Below, piece after piece: positions 15,127 to 23,896 of a stretch of 33,287 nucleotides of DNA. The first letter of the stretch is position 1; each line of letters begins with the position of its first letter. A program made the position numbers and the translations under genes. The notes under the pieces were generated by a model. It was given only the letters and a program-made list of their open reading frames with translations. It was not told the origin of the DNA and ran no database searches. The DNA is from Patescibacteria group bacterium (GTDB lineage: Bacteria > Patescibacteriota > Patescibacteriia > UBA9570): contig JAJRVJ010000003.1 in the NCBI GenBank assembly GCA_024277435.1, positions 1-33,287 of the forward strand, in the 5' to 3' direction.

Positions 15127-16296
15127 ATGGCAAATGGTAAATATATGGAAGTAAAACCAGACATTGAAACCTTCGCTAAAATTTTGGTGGTAGGTGTAGG
15201 TGGCTCTGGTGGTTCAGCCGTTTCTCGAATGATCGAAAGCGGGTTAAAAGGAGTAGAATTTATTGCGGTGAATACGGATGCGCAAGCGTTGCATCATAAT
15301 CCTGCAAAGCACAAGGTACATATTGGTAAAAATACCACTCGTGGCTTAGGTGCTGGTATGGATCCTGCAGTAGGGCGTAAGGCCGCTGAAGAAACTCAGG
15401 AAGAATTAGCTGAGCTCATGAAAGATTCCGACATGGTATTCATTACATGTGGGCTTGGTGGGGGTACCGGATCTGGTGCTGGTCCTATGATTGCTCAAAT
15501 CGCTAAAGATTCTGGAGCCTTAACTGTGGCTGTTGTTACGAAGCCATTTGCATTTGAAGGACAGCAACGTACAGCTATTGCTGATGAGGCATTGGCTGAA
15601 ATGAGTGAACATGTGGATACAATTATTACAATCCCTAATGAGCGCTTATTGCAAATTATTGATAAGAAAACTTCACTACTTGATGCATTCCAAACTGTAG
15701 ATGACGTATTGTACCAAGGTGTACAAGGAATCTCTGATGTAATTACTGTACCTGGTTTAATTAACGTCGATTTCGCGGATGTAAAATCTGTAATGTCTGA
15801 TGCTGGTTCCGCATTAATGGGAATTGGTCGATCTTCTGGTGAAAATCGCGCTGTAGAAGCTGCGAAGTCTGCCATTGATAGTCCATTACTTGAAATGGAT
15901 ATCGAAGGCGCACAAGGTATTCTTTTTACAATTGCTGGTGGATCAAACTTGGGTATGTATGAAGTAAATGAAGCTGCCCGTGTAATTACTGAATCAGCTG
16001 ATCCAGCTGCGAAAGTAATTTTTGGTTCTATTGTTGATGAAGATCTTGGCGACGAAGTAAAGGTAACTGTAGTAGCTACTGGATTTGGCACTACTGGTCG
16101 TTCTACCAAGAAAATTGAAGCTGTACGGCCAAGTCCATTCAGTGCAAAATCTACTGAAGATAAAGATGATTCTAAGGAAGATAAGAAAAAGAAATCATCA
16201 TTCCGTAATAAAAAGATTATGGATGAAGCTCCAGTAGACAACAGCACTGACGAAGATTTGGAAGTACCAGCCTTCATTCGGAAAAAGATGATGTAA
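15127..16296 (+). CDS. ftsZ: Cell division protein FtsZ
   Basis: A tubulin-like GTPase of 389 residues that forms the division ring. The G-box GVGGSGGSAVSRM is near the N-terminus, the tubulin signature GGGTGSGAGP is at about residues 110-119, and the T7 loop region NVDFADV is present. After the core, a charged linker (KDDSKEDKKKKSSFRNKK) leads to the conserved C-terminal peptide DLEVPAFIRKKMM, which binds FtsA. It is transcribed from its own promoter and ends at a strong terminator. Confidence 0.98.
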   Translation: MANGKYMEVKPDIETFAKILVVGVGGSGGSAVSRMIESGLKGVEFIAVNTDAQALHHNPAKHKVHIGKNTTRGLGAGMDPAVGRKAAEETQEELAELMKDSDMVFITCGLGGGTGSGAGPMIAQIAKDSGALTVAVVTKPFAFEGQQRTAIADEALAEMSEHVDTIITIPNERLLQIIDKKTSLLDAFQTVDDVLYQGVQGISDVITVPGLINVDFADVKSVMSDAGSALMGIGRSSGENRAVEAAKSAIDSPLLEMDIEGAQGILFTIAGGSNLGMYEVNEAARVITESADPAAKVIFGSIVDEDLGDEVKVTVVATGFGTTGRSTKKIEAVRPSPFSAKSTEDKDDSKEDKKKKSSFRNKKIMDEAPVDNSTDEDLEVPAFIRKKMM

Positions 16297-16316
16297 TTGC
16301 ATTATTACGCTATTTA

Positions 16317-16348
16317 AAACCCTCTCTGTAACAAGAGAGGGTTTTTTT
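16317..16348 (+). terminator. Intrinsic terminator after ftsZ
   Basis: An eight-base stem, CCCTCTCT / AGAGAGGG, flanked by AAA and followed by T7. It is a textbook Rho-independent terminator closing the division genes. Confidence 0.93.
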
Positions 16349-16402
16349 GATATACTGTATTTATCAAATATTAACTTATTCCCAACATTTATGGAGGTAA
16401 AA

Positions 16403-19078
16403 ATGAAGTCGCTACTCACTATCCTTGTAACCACAATTGTTGCAAGTGCTGCGCTTGCTATGCCAGCGTACGGCGCATCTACATATTATGCTGATGCTGA
16501 TGCAGGCGATGATGCTAATTCATGTACTAGCGCAGATGAAGCTTGTAAAACCATTGCTGGTGCCAAGGCAAAAATTGTTGCTCTTGATGATTCTAGTAAT
16601 GCTACGTTACGCTTATCTGGAACATTTACCGAGGGAGTGGTATTTTATGCGACAGATGTAACAGCGCCAAATACGTTAGATGGCTTACATATTACGGCTA
16701 ATAATTCAGATGTGAAGCCGCTCATTGATGGTACCGGATTAGAAACAGCTGTTGAAGTTGATGATATTAGTTCTGCAACCGTTGATTATTTAAAGATAAC
16801 TGGCGCACAGCAGGGTATTGTTATTGGCGGTAGCTCTGGTGATTTAGTTGGCAATATTGTTGTTACCAACAATAGTATTTATGATATTGAAAATACCGAT
16901 GATGCTAGCGCGGTAAGTACAATGGGTGTGTATGCATATCACGCAAAAAATCTTATTATCAATAACAATACCATTAATGGTGTAACAGCGGTGCTTACTA
17001 ATGGTACAAGTTATGATTATGTATATGGTATTGATGTATCAAATTCTAGTAATGTAACAGTTCGTTATAATACGCTTTCGAATATTACACATACGAATAC
17101 AGTAGCGGCGGACTCTACTTTTCAACAAGGTATTGTATACGGTATTTATAATAATAACAGCACCGATGTAATGGTGCAGGACAATGCAATTTCTGCTGTT
17201 TCAAGTACCATTTCTTCTAGCGTTGATAGTTTTAGTGGATCGGCCTATGCGTATGGCATTAGTTCGTGGAATGGGTACGATCATACTTTGCGCAATAATA
17301 CTATTAGTACAGTAACTGCTACAAGTACTACATCTGGAGATTCTGGATCGATGCGTTCGTATGTATATGGTATTGAGTTGAATAGTATTCAGCGTCACTC
17401 GGAGGGTAATAATTTAGTGCGCAATAATGCGTTAAGTGGTTTTATAAGTACAGCTACAGGTGATGCTGCAACCAGTTATGTTAATGGCGTGTATGTTTCT
17501 AGTGTAGAAAGCTTAATGGTGCGCAATAATACGGTGTATGATCTTGATATTGTAGGTACTTCGCAGGATGCAAGTGGTTCAGCTTATGGATATGTGTATG
17601 CAATTTATGCCCTAAATACACCTCAGGGAATTATCCGTAATAACACTATTGCTGATGCTACCAATACATTGGCCTATACGCAGGATAGTGCAACTTCTTC
17701 TGGATTTATGTATGGAGTGTATTTGAGTACAGCGCAAAATGTTACTGTGCGAAATAATACGGTGAGGGATTTTGCAATGGTAGCAAATAATAATAATGTA
17801 TCAGATTTCTATGATACGGGCCGCATTTATGGAATATACTCATATCAAGGTTCTACAATAACATTAAAGAAAAATATATTTAACAACTTTAATACTACCT
17901 ACGCCACTAGCGGTGAAGATGGTACCTCGTATATGTATCACTATGGTATTTATACGTATCGTAGCAGTGGTGTAACAACTCAGAAAAATACGTATAAAAA
18001 TGCTGTTATGGATCTTACAGTGAATGATCCTACAGCGAGTAGTTTTACGTATGGTTATTCGTATCCATTCTATTTTACTGATGGATCCAATCAAATAGTG
18101 AAAGGTAATAAGGTTATAAATAATACACTAACTACAGAAACCACAACGGATAATTATTTGAACACGTATTTGTATGCTATTGAGTTACTGGATACGCCTA
18201 ATTCTCAAGTGGAAAACAATACCGTAAAAAATAATACACAAACTGGTACGGCTGATACATCTGTTGGGGCTACCCAATATGGAATATATCTCTCGCGTGC
18301 GCCAGGTACACTAGTTAGTGATAATACGATTAGTGGTAATACCGTACAGCACGATGGTGCTGCATCAGGTTCGGCCGCATACTATGGTATGTATATAGAT
18401 AACTCTCCGCAGATATACATTAATGCAAATCGGTTACGCAGTAATGCAGTAAATACTGCTTCTACCGAGAAAGCCTACGGTGTGTATTTTTATGGAGATG
18501 CTAGTAAAACCTACATGATGAATAATATCGTGCTAGGAGATGCAGACTACGATGGAATCACAAGTTACGGAGTGTATCTTGCATCATCATCAACCAAAAA
18601 AGTATATGTATTGAATAATACCGTATCGGATTGGTATACTGCTGCGTCATTATTAGGTGGATCGAAATTACGCTTGAAGAATAATATTTTACTGTCGGTT
18701 GGTGCGGGATCATACCCATTGGTTGTAGGTGCAGATACTGTAGATATGGATAGTTTTCAATCAAACTATAATTTGATTCGTAATAAAACTACTTCAGGAC
18801 AGAAGGTGTACGATGATGATAATAGCGTAAAAATTACCTGGAGTGATTGGACAAGTAAGAGTAGCTACAGTAAAGATCGTAAATCTATTAACAAAGCGCC
18901 AAAATTGAAGGCGAATGGTTTATTGAAAAAAGGCTCTAAAGCAATAAATAAAGGAACCAAGAAATATGGTTTAGCTAAGAAATCGCTTCCATATCAATTA
19001 TTACAAACGGATTATAATGACACTAAACGTCCATTAGGTAAGAAGGTTGATATTGGTGCAGACGAACGCAAGAAGTAG
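16403..19078 (+). CDS. Secreted right-handed parallel beta-helix protein
   Basis: An 891-residue exported protein. A signal peptide (MKSLLTILVTTIVASAALAMPAYGA) is followed by more than a dozen beta-helix coils of the PbH1/NosD type, recognised by recurring VRNNTV, IIRNNTI and VENNTV segments with intervening YGIYL/YGVYL turns. The C-terminus ends in the DIGADE-type motif common in such proteins. The start at 16403 is preferred over the ATG at 16391 because GGAGG (16393-16397) is correctly spaced for it and the signal peptide then begins directly. Beta-helix proteins bind or degrade polysaccharides or act as adhesins; no catalytic residues can be assigned. A single gene between two terminators. 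Confidence 0.87.
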   Translation: MKSLLTILVTTIVASAALAMPAYGASTYYADADAGDDANSCTSADEACKTIAGAKAKIVALDDSSNATLRLSGTFTEGVVFYATDVTAPNTLDGLHITANNSDVKPLIDGTGLETAVEVDDISSATVDYLKITGAQQGIVIGGSSGDLVGNIVVTNNSIYDIENTDDASAVSTMGVYAYHAKNLIINNNTINGVTAVLTNGTSYDYVYGIDVSNSSNVTVRYNTLSNITHTNTVAADSTFQQGIVYGIYNNNSTDVMVQDNAISAVSSTISSSVDSFSGSAYAYGISSWNGYDHTLRNNTISTVTATSTTSGDSGSMRSYVYGIELNSIQRHSEGNNLVRNNALSGFISTATGDAATSYVNGVYVSSVESLMVRNNTVYDLDIVGTSQDASGSAYGYVYAIYALNTPQGIIRNNTIADATNTLAYTQDSATSSGFMYGVYLSTAQNVTVRNNTVRDFAMVANNNNVSDFYDTGRIYGIYSYQGSTITLKKNIFNNFNTTYATSGEDGTSYMYHYGIYTYRSSGVTTQKNTYKNAVMDLTVNDPTASSFTYGYSYPFYFTDGSNQIVKGNKVINNTLTTETTTDNYLNTYLYAIELLDTPNSQVENNTVKNNTQTGTADTSVGATQYGIYLSRAPGTLVSDNTISGNTVQHDGAASGSAAYYGMYIDNSPQIYINANRLRSNAVNTASTEKAYGVYFYGDASKTYMMNNIVLGDADYDGITSYGVYLASSSTKKVYVLNNTVSDWYTAASLLGGSKLRLKNNILLSVGAGSYPLVVGADTVDMDSFQSNYNLIRNKTTSGQKVYDDDNSVKITWSDWTSKSSYSKDRKSINKAPKLKANGLLKKGSKAINKGTKKYGLAKKSLPYQLLQTDYNDTKRPLGKKVDIGADERKK

Positions 19079-19102
19079 GTAGTATATATAAAGAGTATGG
19101 TA

Positions 19103-19136
19103 GGCGAGAGGTGGTGATTAATCACCACCTCTCGCC
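19103..19136. terminator. 34-base perfect palindrome after the beta-helix gene
   Basis: A 17-base arm, GGCGAGAGGTGGTGATT, is followed directly by its exact reverse complement, centred on GATTAATC. It probably forms a cruciform or long RNA hairpin and may terminate transcription, although no T-run follows. It shares length and core with the palindrome at 23897-23930. Confidence 0.7.
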
Positions 19137-19475
19137 ATTCCTCCTGATTCCCCGCTAGTCTACCCTCCTTTGGGTGGGTAGCCACCCTTTTGGCTACTAC
19201 GTATAACGCGGCAGCGTTTCAGCCAGCCCTGGTGCACTGGCCAGATATTTAGACAAATGAGTTATCTACATATCCTGCCAGCGCAACAAAAAAACGGGCG
19301 CAATGCCCGAATTGGTTCGTTTTATAGATTGGATAAGATGGATGTTGTACAACAGCGATTGCAATGCTCTGTTGTTGTAATGTGGAAATTTCACCGCAAT
19401 TGTACAGGAGCATCAGGCTTTGTTAATAGTGTAGTGATGATATAAAAGACTAGTGCGTATTTTCATATATTACGC
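19137..19475. other. Gene-free, hairpin-rich intergenic region
   Basis: No credible protein is seen. From 19160 to 19197 three overlapping hairpins exclude one another: CTACCC(19160)/GGGTAG(19176), GGGTGG(19172)/CCACCC(19182) and GTAGCC(19178)/GGCTAC(19192). GCCAG/CTGGC pair at 19222-19241. ACAACAG/CTGTTGT pair at 19349-19375. The segment 19150-19250 is clearly more GC-rich than its surroundings. It could hold a small structured RNA or a decayed element. I found no match by eye to tRNA, RNase P, tmRNA, 6S, SRP or cobalamin-riboswitch motifs. Confidence 0.5.
19288..19309 (-). terminator. Minus-strand intrinsic terminator in the intergenic region
   Basis: Read on the minus strand: CGGGC, a five-base loop, GCCCG, then T7. 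No annotated minus-strand gene lies upstream of it, so a short minus-strand RNA from about 19460 down to 19288 is possible. Confidence 0.6.
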
Positions 19476-19481
19476 TATAAT
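19476..19481 (+). promoter_or_regulatory. -10 box of nrdR, leaderless type
   Basis: A perfect TATAAT ends seven bases before the nrdR ATG, so transcription would begin at or very near the start codon. No convincing -35 box and no Shine-Dalgarno sequence are present. Confidence 0.55.
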
Positions 19482-19488
19482 CAGATAT

Positions 19489-19962
19489 ATGCGATGTTCA
19501 GGATGTTTAAATGACGATACAAAAGTAGTAGATTCCCGCGTTACCGACGAGGGAATGACTATTCGGCGTAGGCGGGAATGCCCTAAGTGTAATTTTCGGT
19601 TTTCAACCAAAGAACAAGTGGAAATTTTGAACTTAAAAGTAGAAAAGCGCGATGGTACTGTTGAGCCCTATTCTACCGAGAAGCTTTCCAGTAGCCTGCG
19701 CACAGCCTTACAGAAGCGCCTTAATGATGATGAGAAATTTAATAAGCTGTTAGCCGCTATTGAACGTAATGTACAACTAACAGCAAAGTCCGATATAATA
19801 GGTACAAGCAAAATTGGTGAGATTGTAATGAAACAGTTGAAGAAGCTTGATAAAATTGCCTACATTCGTTTCGCTTCAGTATATGAGGATTTTGATGATT
19901 TAGTATCGTTTCAAGAAGCGGTAGAGAAATTAATTACCAAACGTGGCAAGAAAAAGAAATAA
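19489..19962 (+). CDS. nrdR: Transcriptional repressor NrdR
   Basis: A 157-residue repressor of ribonucleotide reductase genes that senses ATP/dATP. An N-terminal zinc ribbon (CSGC ... CPKC), the basic stretch IRRRRECPKCNFRFST and a C-terminal ATP-cone beginning VEKRDGTVEPYSTEKL are all complete. The frame extends upstream to 19453, but NrdR proteins start at MRCSGC/MRCPxC, so 19489 is chosen. cobO-type adenosyltransferase follows after two bases. Its expected binding sites occur upstream of nrdJ at 20639-20687, so regulator and target are both in the window. Confidence 0.96.
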   Translation: MRCSGCLNDDTKVVDSRVTDEGMTIRRRRECPKCNFRFSTKEQVEILNLKVEKRDGTVEPYSTEKLSSSLRTALQKRLNDDEKFNKLLAAIERNVQLTAKSDIIGTSKIGEIVMKQLKKLDKIAYIRFASVYEDFDDLVSFQEAVEKLITKRGKKKK

Positions 19963-19964
19963 CT

Positions 19965-20534
19965 ATGCATATTCACGAAAAAGCTGAACCAGAATTCAAT
20001 CCAAAGAAGCGTCTTGGGTATTTGCACGTATATACAGGTGAAGGAAAGGGTAAGACATCTGCTGCATTAGGTATGTTATTACGGGCAGCTGGTCATGGCC
20101 ATAACGTGGTAATGATACAGTTTTTAAAAGGGGATAGTGAATCTGGTGAAATGAAAGCTGTAGAACAGCTGGGAGACCATGTAGCGATTATGCAATTTGG
20201 ACGTGACGATTTACTATCGATGGATGAAATACAGGCGATTGATGGATATTTGGCTAATCAGGCATTAAATTATGCCCGCGACCTAATGCGTAAGAATCGC
20301 CCGGATGTATTGATTCTTGATGAAGTGGCTACGGCGGTAAATCATCAACTTCTACCTATTGAGGATCTACTTGATTTTCTTCAAGATCGTCATCAGAATA
20401 CCGAAATGATTTTGACTGGCCGTAATGCGCACCCTTCTATACTAAATTTAGCAGACTTGGTAACGGTATTTGAGCCTACTAAGCATTATTTTGACTATCA
20501 GCAGTTTCAACCGCGTCAAGGAATTGAGCATTAG
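19965..20534 (+). CDS. cobO: Corrinoid (cob(I)alamin) adenosyltransferase, CobO/BtuR type
   Basis: A 189-residue enzyme that transfers the adenosyl group of ATP to reduced corrinoid, making adenosylcobalamin. The P-loop TGEGKGKTSAALG, MLLRAAGHGHNVVMIQFLKG and LILDEVATAVNHQLL match the CobA/CobO/BtuR family. It lies two bases after nrdR and upstream of the B12-dependent reductase nrdJ, so it very likely supplies that enzyme's cofactor. No de novo corrin-ring synthesis genes are visible, consistent with salvage of imported cobalamin (inference). It ends at a hairpin at 20566-20595. Confidence 0.93.
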   Translation: MHIHEKAEPEFNPKKRLGYLHVYTGEGKGKTSAALGMLLRAAGHGHNVVMIQFLKGDSESGEMKAVEQLGDHVAIMQFGRDDLLSMDEIQAIDGYLANQALNYARDLMRKNRPDVLILDEVATAVNHQLLPIEDLLDFLQDRHQNTEMILTGRNAHPSILNLADLVTVFEPTKHYFDYQQFQPRQGIEH

Positions 20535-20565
20535 GAATTAATAATCCGTATATTAAAGACCATCA

Positions 20566-20595
20566 ATAACCCGCACGTATAAAACGTGGGGTTAT
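20566..20595 (+). terminator. Hairpin after cobO
   Basis: A long stem, ATAACCC + CACGT paired with ACGTG + GGGTTAT, with one bulged G and a five-base loop. It has no clear T-run behind it, so it may be a weak terminator or an mRNA 3' stabiliser. Confidence 0.6.
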
Positions 20596-20631
20596 CCACA
20601 TTTACCCTATTTTCTGTGGAGAACCAGGGGA

Positions 20632-20660
20632 TTCCTAAACACAACATATTGTGGTACTAT
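20632..20660 (+). promoter_or_regulatory. Putative nrdJ promoter
   Basis: TTCCTA (20632-20637), 17 bases, then TACTAT (20655-20660) preceded by TG one base upstream, an extended -10. NrdR box 1 fills the spacer, so bound repressor would block polymerase. The resulting leader is about 155 bases. Confidence 0.5.
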
Positions 20661-20687
20661 GATTAATACGAACACTATATATAGTAA
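20639..20687 (+). promoter_or_regulatory. Tandem NrdR boxes
   Basis: Box 1 is ACACAACATATTGTGG (20639-20654) and box 2 is ACACTATATATAGTAA (20672-20687). Both match the known 16-base NrdR palindrome. They start 33 bases apart, about three helical turns, which is the arrangement NrdR needs for cooperative binding. Their position ahead of nrdJ and the nearby nrdR gene make the assignment strong. Confidence 0.85.
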
Positions 20688-20695
20688 TTTGAGTC

Positions 20696-20781
20696 AGAGT
20701 GGTATTTTTTCAAAAAGCTCTGGACGCTGATAAAAAGGCTTGGTTAAGGGCTTTTTAGAGAATATCAGGCTCGAAGGAGGG
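20696..20781 (+). ncRNA. Structured nrdJ mRNA leader
   Basis: Two consecutive hairpins occur in the leader. The first pairs AGAG + TTTTT with AAAAA + CTCT (20696-20721). The second pairs CTGATA (20727-20732) with TATCAG (20763-20768) and contains an inner AAAAG/CTTTT stem, a purine bulge and a CTT/AAG tip. The purine stretch GAAGGAGGG follows at 20773-20781 but lies 41 bases from the nrdJ ATG, too far for normal initiation. Conserved cobalamin-riboswitch motifs are not visible. It could be a distinct nrdJ-associated RNA element. Confidence 0.45.
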
Positions 20782-20821
20782 TATATACGTATCGTATTAA
20801 CTATTTATACATACATATTAT

Positions 20822-23206
20822 ATGTACGAACTAGAAGGATTACGTAAACAGGTTTTCGACGACCGTTACGCTCTTAAAAATGACAAGGGTGAACAATTAG
20901 AAACCACACCTGAAGAAATGTGGAAACGCGTATCAGGTGCTATTGCCTTGGCAGAAAAAACTCCTGAACTCCAGAAGGAATGGGAGCCAAAATTTTATGA
21001 TATTTTAGAAGGCTTTGACTTTGTTCCTGGCGGACGCATTCTCGCTGGTGCTGGATCTGGTGTGCCACTTACATTTTATAACTGTTTTGTTATTCCATCT
21101 CCAGATGATAGCCGGGCAGGTATTATGGATAGCGTAACTACCATGATGGAAATTATGAGTCGTGGTGGTGGCGTAGGTGTAAATCTTTCTACTATTCGTC
21201 CGCGTGGTACCTATGTGAAGGGTGTAAATGGAACAGCTTCTGGATCCGTATCATTTGGTGCGCTTTATTCATTTGTAACTGGATTAATTATTCAAGGTGG
21301 TTCACGACGTGGCGCTTTGATGTTAATGCTTGATGATGATCATCCAGATATTGAAGAATTCATTACTGTTAAACAGGAAATGGGCCAAATTACGAATGCG
21401 AATCTTTCAATCTGTATTTCTGATAGCTTCATGGAAGCTGTTAAGGCTGAGGCTGATTGGGATTTAAAATGGGAAGGTGAAGTTGTACGCACTATTAAAG
21501 CGCGTGATTTATGGAACTTGATTTGTGATTCTGCTTGGAGATCTGGTTAACCGGGAATGATGTTTAAGGAGCGCTACAATAAAGAATCCAACTCTTGGTA
21601 CTTTGAAGATATTATTGCTACTAACCCATGTGGTGAGCAAGGTTTAGGTGCTTGGAATGTATGTAACTTAGGTGCTATTAATTTAGCTAACTTTGTATTA
21701 GAAGATGGGAGCTTCGATTACGATCGCTTAGGTAAAGTAACAGCAACAGCTATTCGTTTCTTAGATAATGTAATTGGAAGTACAGAATATTTCTTTCCAG
21801 AAAACGAAGAAGCGCAAATGGATATTCGTCGCACTGGATTAGGTTCGATGGGATTAGCTGATACCTTTATTAAAATGGGTATTCGGTATGGTAGCCCTGA
21901 AAGTATGGCAGTAGCTGAAAAGATCTACATGTTAGTGCGTGATGAGGCTTATCGAGCGAGCGCAATGATTGCTAAAGAAAAAGGATCTTTCGGAAAATAT
22001 GAGAAAGATAAGTTCATGCAAGGTAAATTTATTCAACGATTACCAAAAGACATTCAAAACCTTATTGAAGAAAATGGAATCCGTAATGGTGTGTTGCTTA
22101 CGCAAGCTCCTACAGGAACAACCAGTATTCTTTCCGGTGTAAGTTCTGGAATTGAGCCAGTATATGATTTTGCGTTCAAACGCAAAGATCGTTTAGGCGA
22201 GCATCTTGTATATCATCCATTATTTGAAGAGTGGAAGAATGCGCAAGAAGATGAAGATGCAGAGGCTCCAGACTATTTCATAAATGCGAAGCAACTTACT
22301 CCAGATGAGCATGTACAAATGCAAGGCATGATTCAGAAATATGTAGATTCGAGTATTAGTAAAACTGTAAATGCTCCGAATGAACATACACCAGAGCAAG
22401 TACAGGAGTTATACATTAAAGCCTACGATCTTGGGTGTAAGGGTGTAACATATTATCGTGATGGTTCACGTGATATCTCTGTATTAAGTTCTATCGATGA
22501 CGATGCAGAGGTGGATGGAGCTACTGAGGAAACTGGGCACAAAATGCGCCCACGTGAAATCGTTTCTCCACGATCTCGTCCTGAAAAGGTTGAGGGTGCT
22601 ACATATAAAGTAAAAACTGGTTACGGAACAATGTTCGTAACAATTAATCATGACGATCAAGGTCAGCCGTTTGAAGTATTCGCTACGATTGGTAAGGCTG
22701 GTGGAGTATTTGCTGAAGAATCCGAAGCGATTTGCCGATTAGTATCATTATCACTACGAGCGGGAATTCCTGCGCAAAATGTGATTGAACAAATTCGTGG
22801 TATTCGTGGGCCAATGCCTACTTTTGGTAAGAATGGAATGATCCTTTCTATTCCAGATGCGATTGGGCAAACCTTGGCTGAACATATCGAATCACACTCT
22901 CCAACACCCAAGTCCACACAACTAGCTGCTGAAGCTCAACAAGAGGTGAATGAAGAATTAATGGAGCAAGATGCTGGTCAAGATCTTATAGCACCTGCTG
23001 TAACTAAAGAAACTGTGTCTGTGAAACAAACCGAAAGTGTAACTGTAGAAACTGATGGTGCTGTAAAATATCAAACCTCAACTGCTGCTACAGCGTCTAT
23101 CGCGAATGTAGGGCTATCTCCTGAATGCCCTGAATGTGCAACTGTAATGGCGTTAGCCGAAGGTTGTATGACATGCTTTGGCTGCGGCTATAGTAAGTGT
23201 GCGTAA
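20822..23206 (+). pseudogene. nrdJ: Adenosylcobalamin-dependent (class II) ribonucleotide reductase, interrupted by an in-frame TAA
   Basis: Reduces ribonucleotides to deoxyribonucleotides using adenosylcobalamin as radical source. The reading frame is continuous except for one TAA at 21548-21550 (residue 243), between WRSG and PGMMFKERYNK. Relatives have SGDPG or SGEPG there, so a GAA-to-TAA change explains it; no bases are gained or lost. The first part (20822-21550) holds the N-terminal region with YNCFVIP. The second (first ATG 21557) holds the catalytic NPCGE motif (Cys radical, Glu), CNLGAINL, the TSCPD domain (TYKVKTGYGTMFV through MPTFGKNG) and the C-terminal redox cysteines (CPEC, CMTCFGC). 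Full length is about 794 codons, normal for NrdJ. All catalytic motifs are intact, so the stop may be a sequence error, a strain mutation or a read-through site. It is controlled by NrdR boxes. Confidence 0.93.
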
Positions 23207-23219
23207 CATCCGGGATGTC

Positions 23220-23247
23220 GTAGGGTTAATTCATGAATTGACCCTAC
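23220..23247 (+). terminator. Palindromic hairpin after nrdJ
   Basis: A 28-base inverted repeat, GTAGGGTTAATTCA paired with TGAATTGACCCTAC. All pairs are Watson-Crick except one that would be a G-U pair in RNA. A smaller palindrome (ACATCC/GGATGT) sits directly after the nrdJ stop at 23206-23218. It probably acts as a terminator without a T-run. Confidence 0.6.
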
Positions 23248-23279
23248 ACATACACCAGTATTTTTGATACACTATTATT

Positions 23280-23873
23280 ATGCAAAACTATTTCACACGA
23301 AAAAACATTATCACCGCATTTGGATTAATTGCTTTTGCAATTATCGGGCGCATGCTGTTACAAGCTATGCCAAATGTAGAAACACTCATGGTGGTATCCA
23401 TTATCGCCGGAGCAATTTTAGGTCCGTATCTTGGTTTATTGGTTTCGCTATTATCAGTAATTGGTTCAGACGTACTTATTGGAAATACGAGTATATTAGT
23501 ATTCACCTGGAGTGCATGGGCATTTATCGGTATAGCGAGCACTCTATTGAAGCGTAAGAGGGATTCTGTGCCACAAAAAATAGCCGTATGGTCCGATTCT
23601 TTGAAGTTTACGGCTGGTGGTGCCCTAGGAACGCTATTTTTCTATCTATGGACGAATTTTGGCGTTTGGTTGATGACTGCTATGTATCCAAAAACATGGG
23701 AAGGGTTAATGCAATCATATATCATGGCGCTACCATTCTTGCGTAATCAATTTGTAGGAAATATGATTATTATTCCGGCGGTATCGATAGTATTTCTAAC
23801 CGCTTGGAAATACGCACCTGCACTTATTAAGAACTGGCAGAATCGAAAAGTTGTTGGTACGGTGCTGAAATAA
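23280..23873 (+). CDS. Putative ECF-type vitamin transporter S component
   Basis: A 197-residue hydrophobic protein with five to six predicted membrane helices (first FGLIAFAIIGRMLLQA, then MVVSIIAGAILGPYLGLLVSLLSVIGSDVL, and a late TMYPKTWEGLMQSYIMALPF loop). The gene lies directly downstream of the B12-dependent reductase and the corrinoid adenosyltransferase. Its size and hydropathy fit the substrate-binding S subunits of energy-coupling-factor transporters (DUF6580-like). Cobalamin is the likely substrate by context, not by sequence proof. A TACACT hexamer lies six bases before the ATG, another leaderless-type start. The gene ends at a 34-base palindrome. Confidence 0.72.
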   Translation: MQNYFTRKNIITAFGLIAFAIIGRMLLQAMPNVETLMVVSIIAGAILGPYLGLLVSLLSVIGSDVLIGNTSILVFTWSAWAFIGIASTLLKRKRDSVPQKIAVWSDSLKFTAGGALGTLFFYLWTNFGVWLMTAMYPKTWEGLMQSYIMALPFLRNQFVGNMIIIPAVSIVFLTAWKYAPALIKNWQNRKVVGTVLK

Positions 23874-23896
23874 AAATTATATTCAATTGAGAATTT

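Noticed and set aside
19257-19445. A 62-residue plus-strand open frame in the intergenic region
   Set aside because: It has no ribosome site, no domain, crosses a minus-strand terminator hairpin and shows no coding-like composition.
20535-20821. Cobalamin riboswitch upstream of nrdJ
   Set aside because: The B12-box motif and the other conserved core elements are not present in the leader.
21548-21550. Intein or intron splitting nrdJ
   Set aside because: No extra sequence exists between the two halves; the frame is continuous apart from one stop codon.
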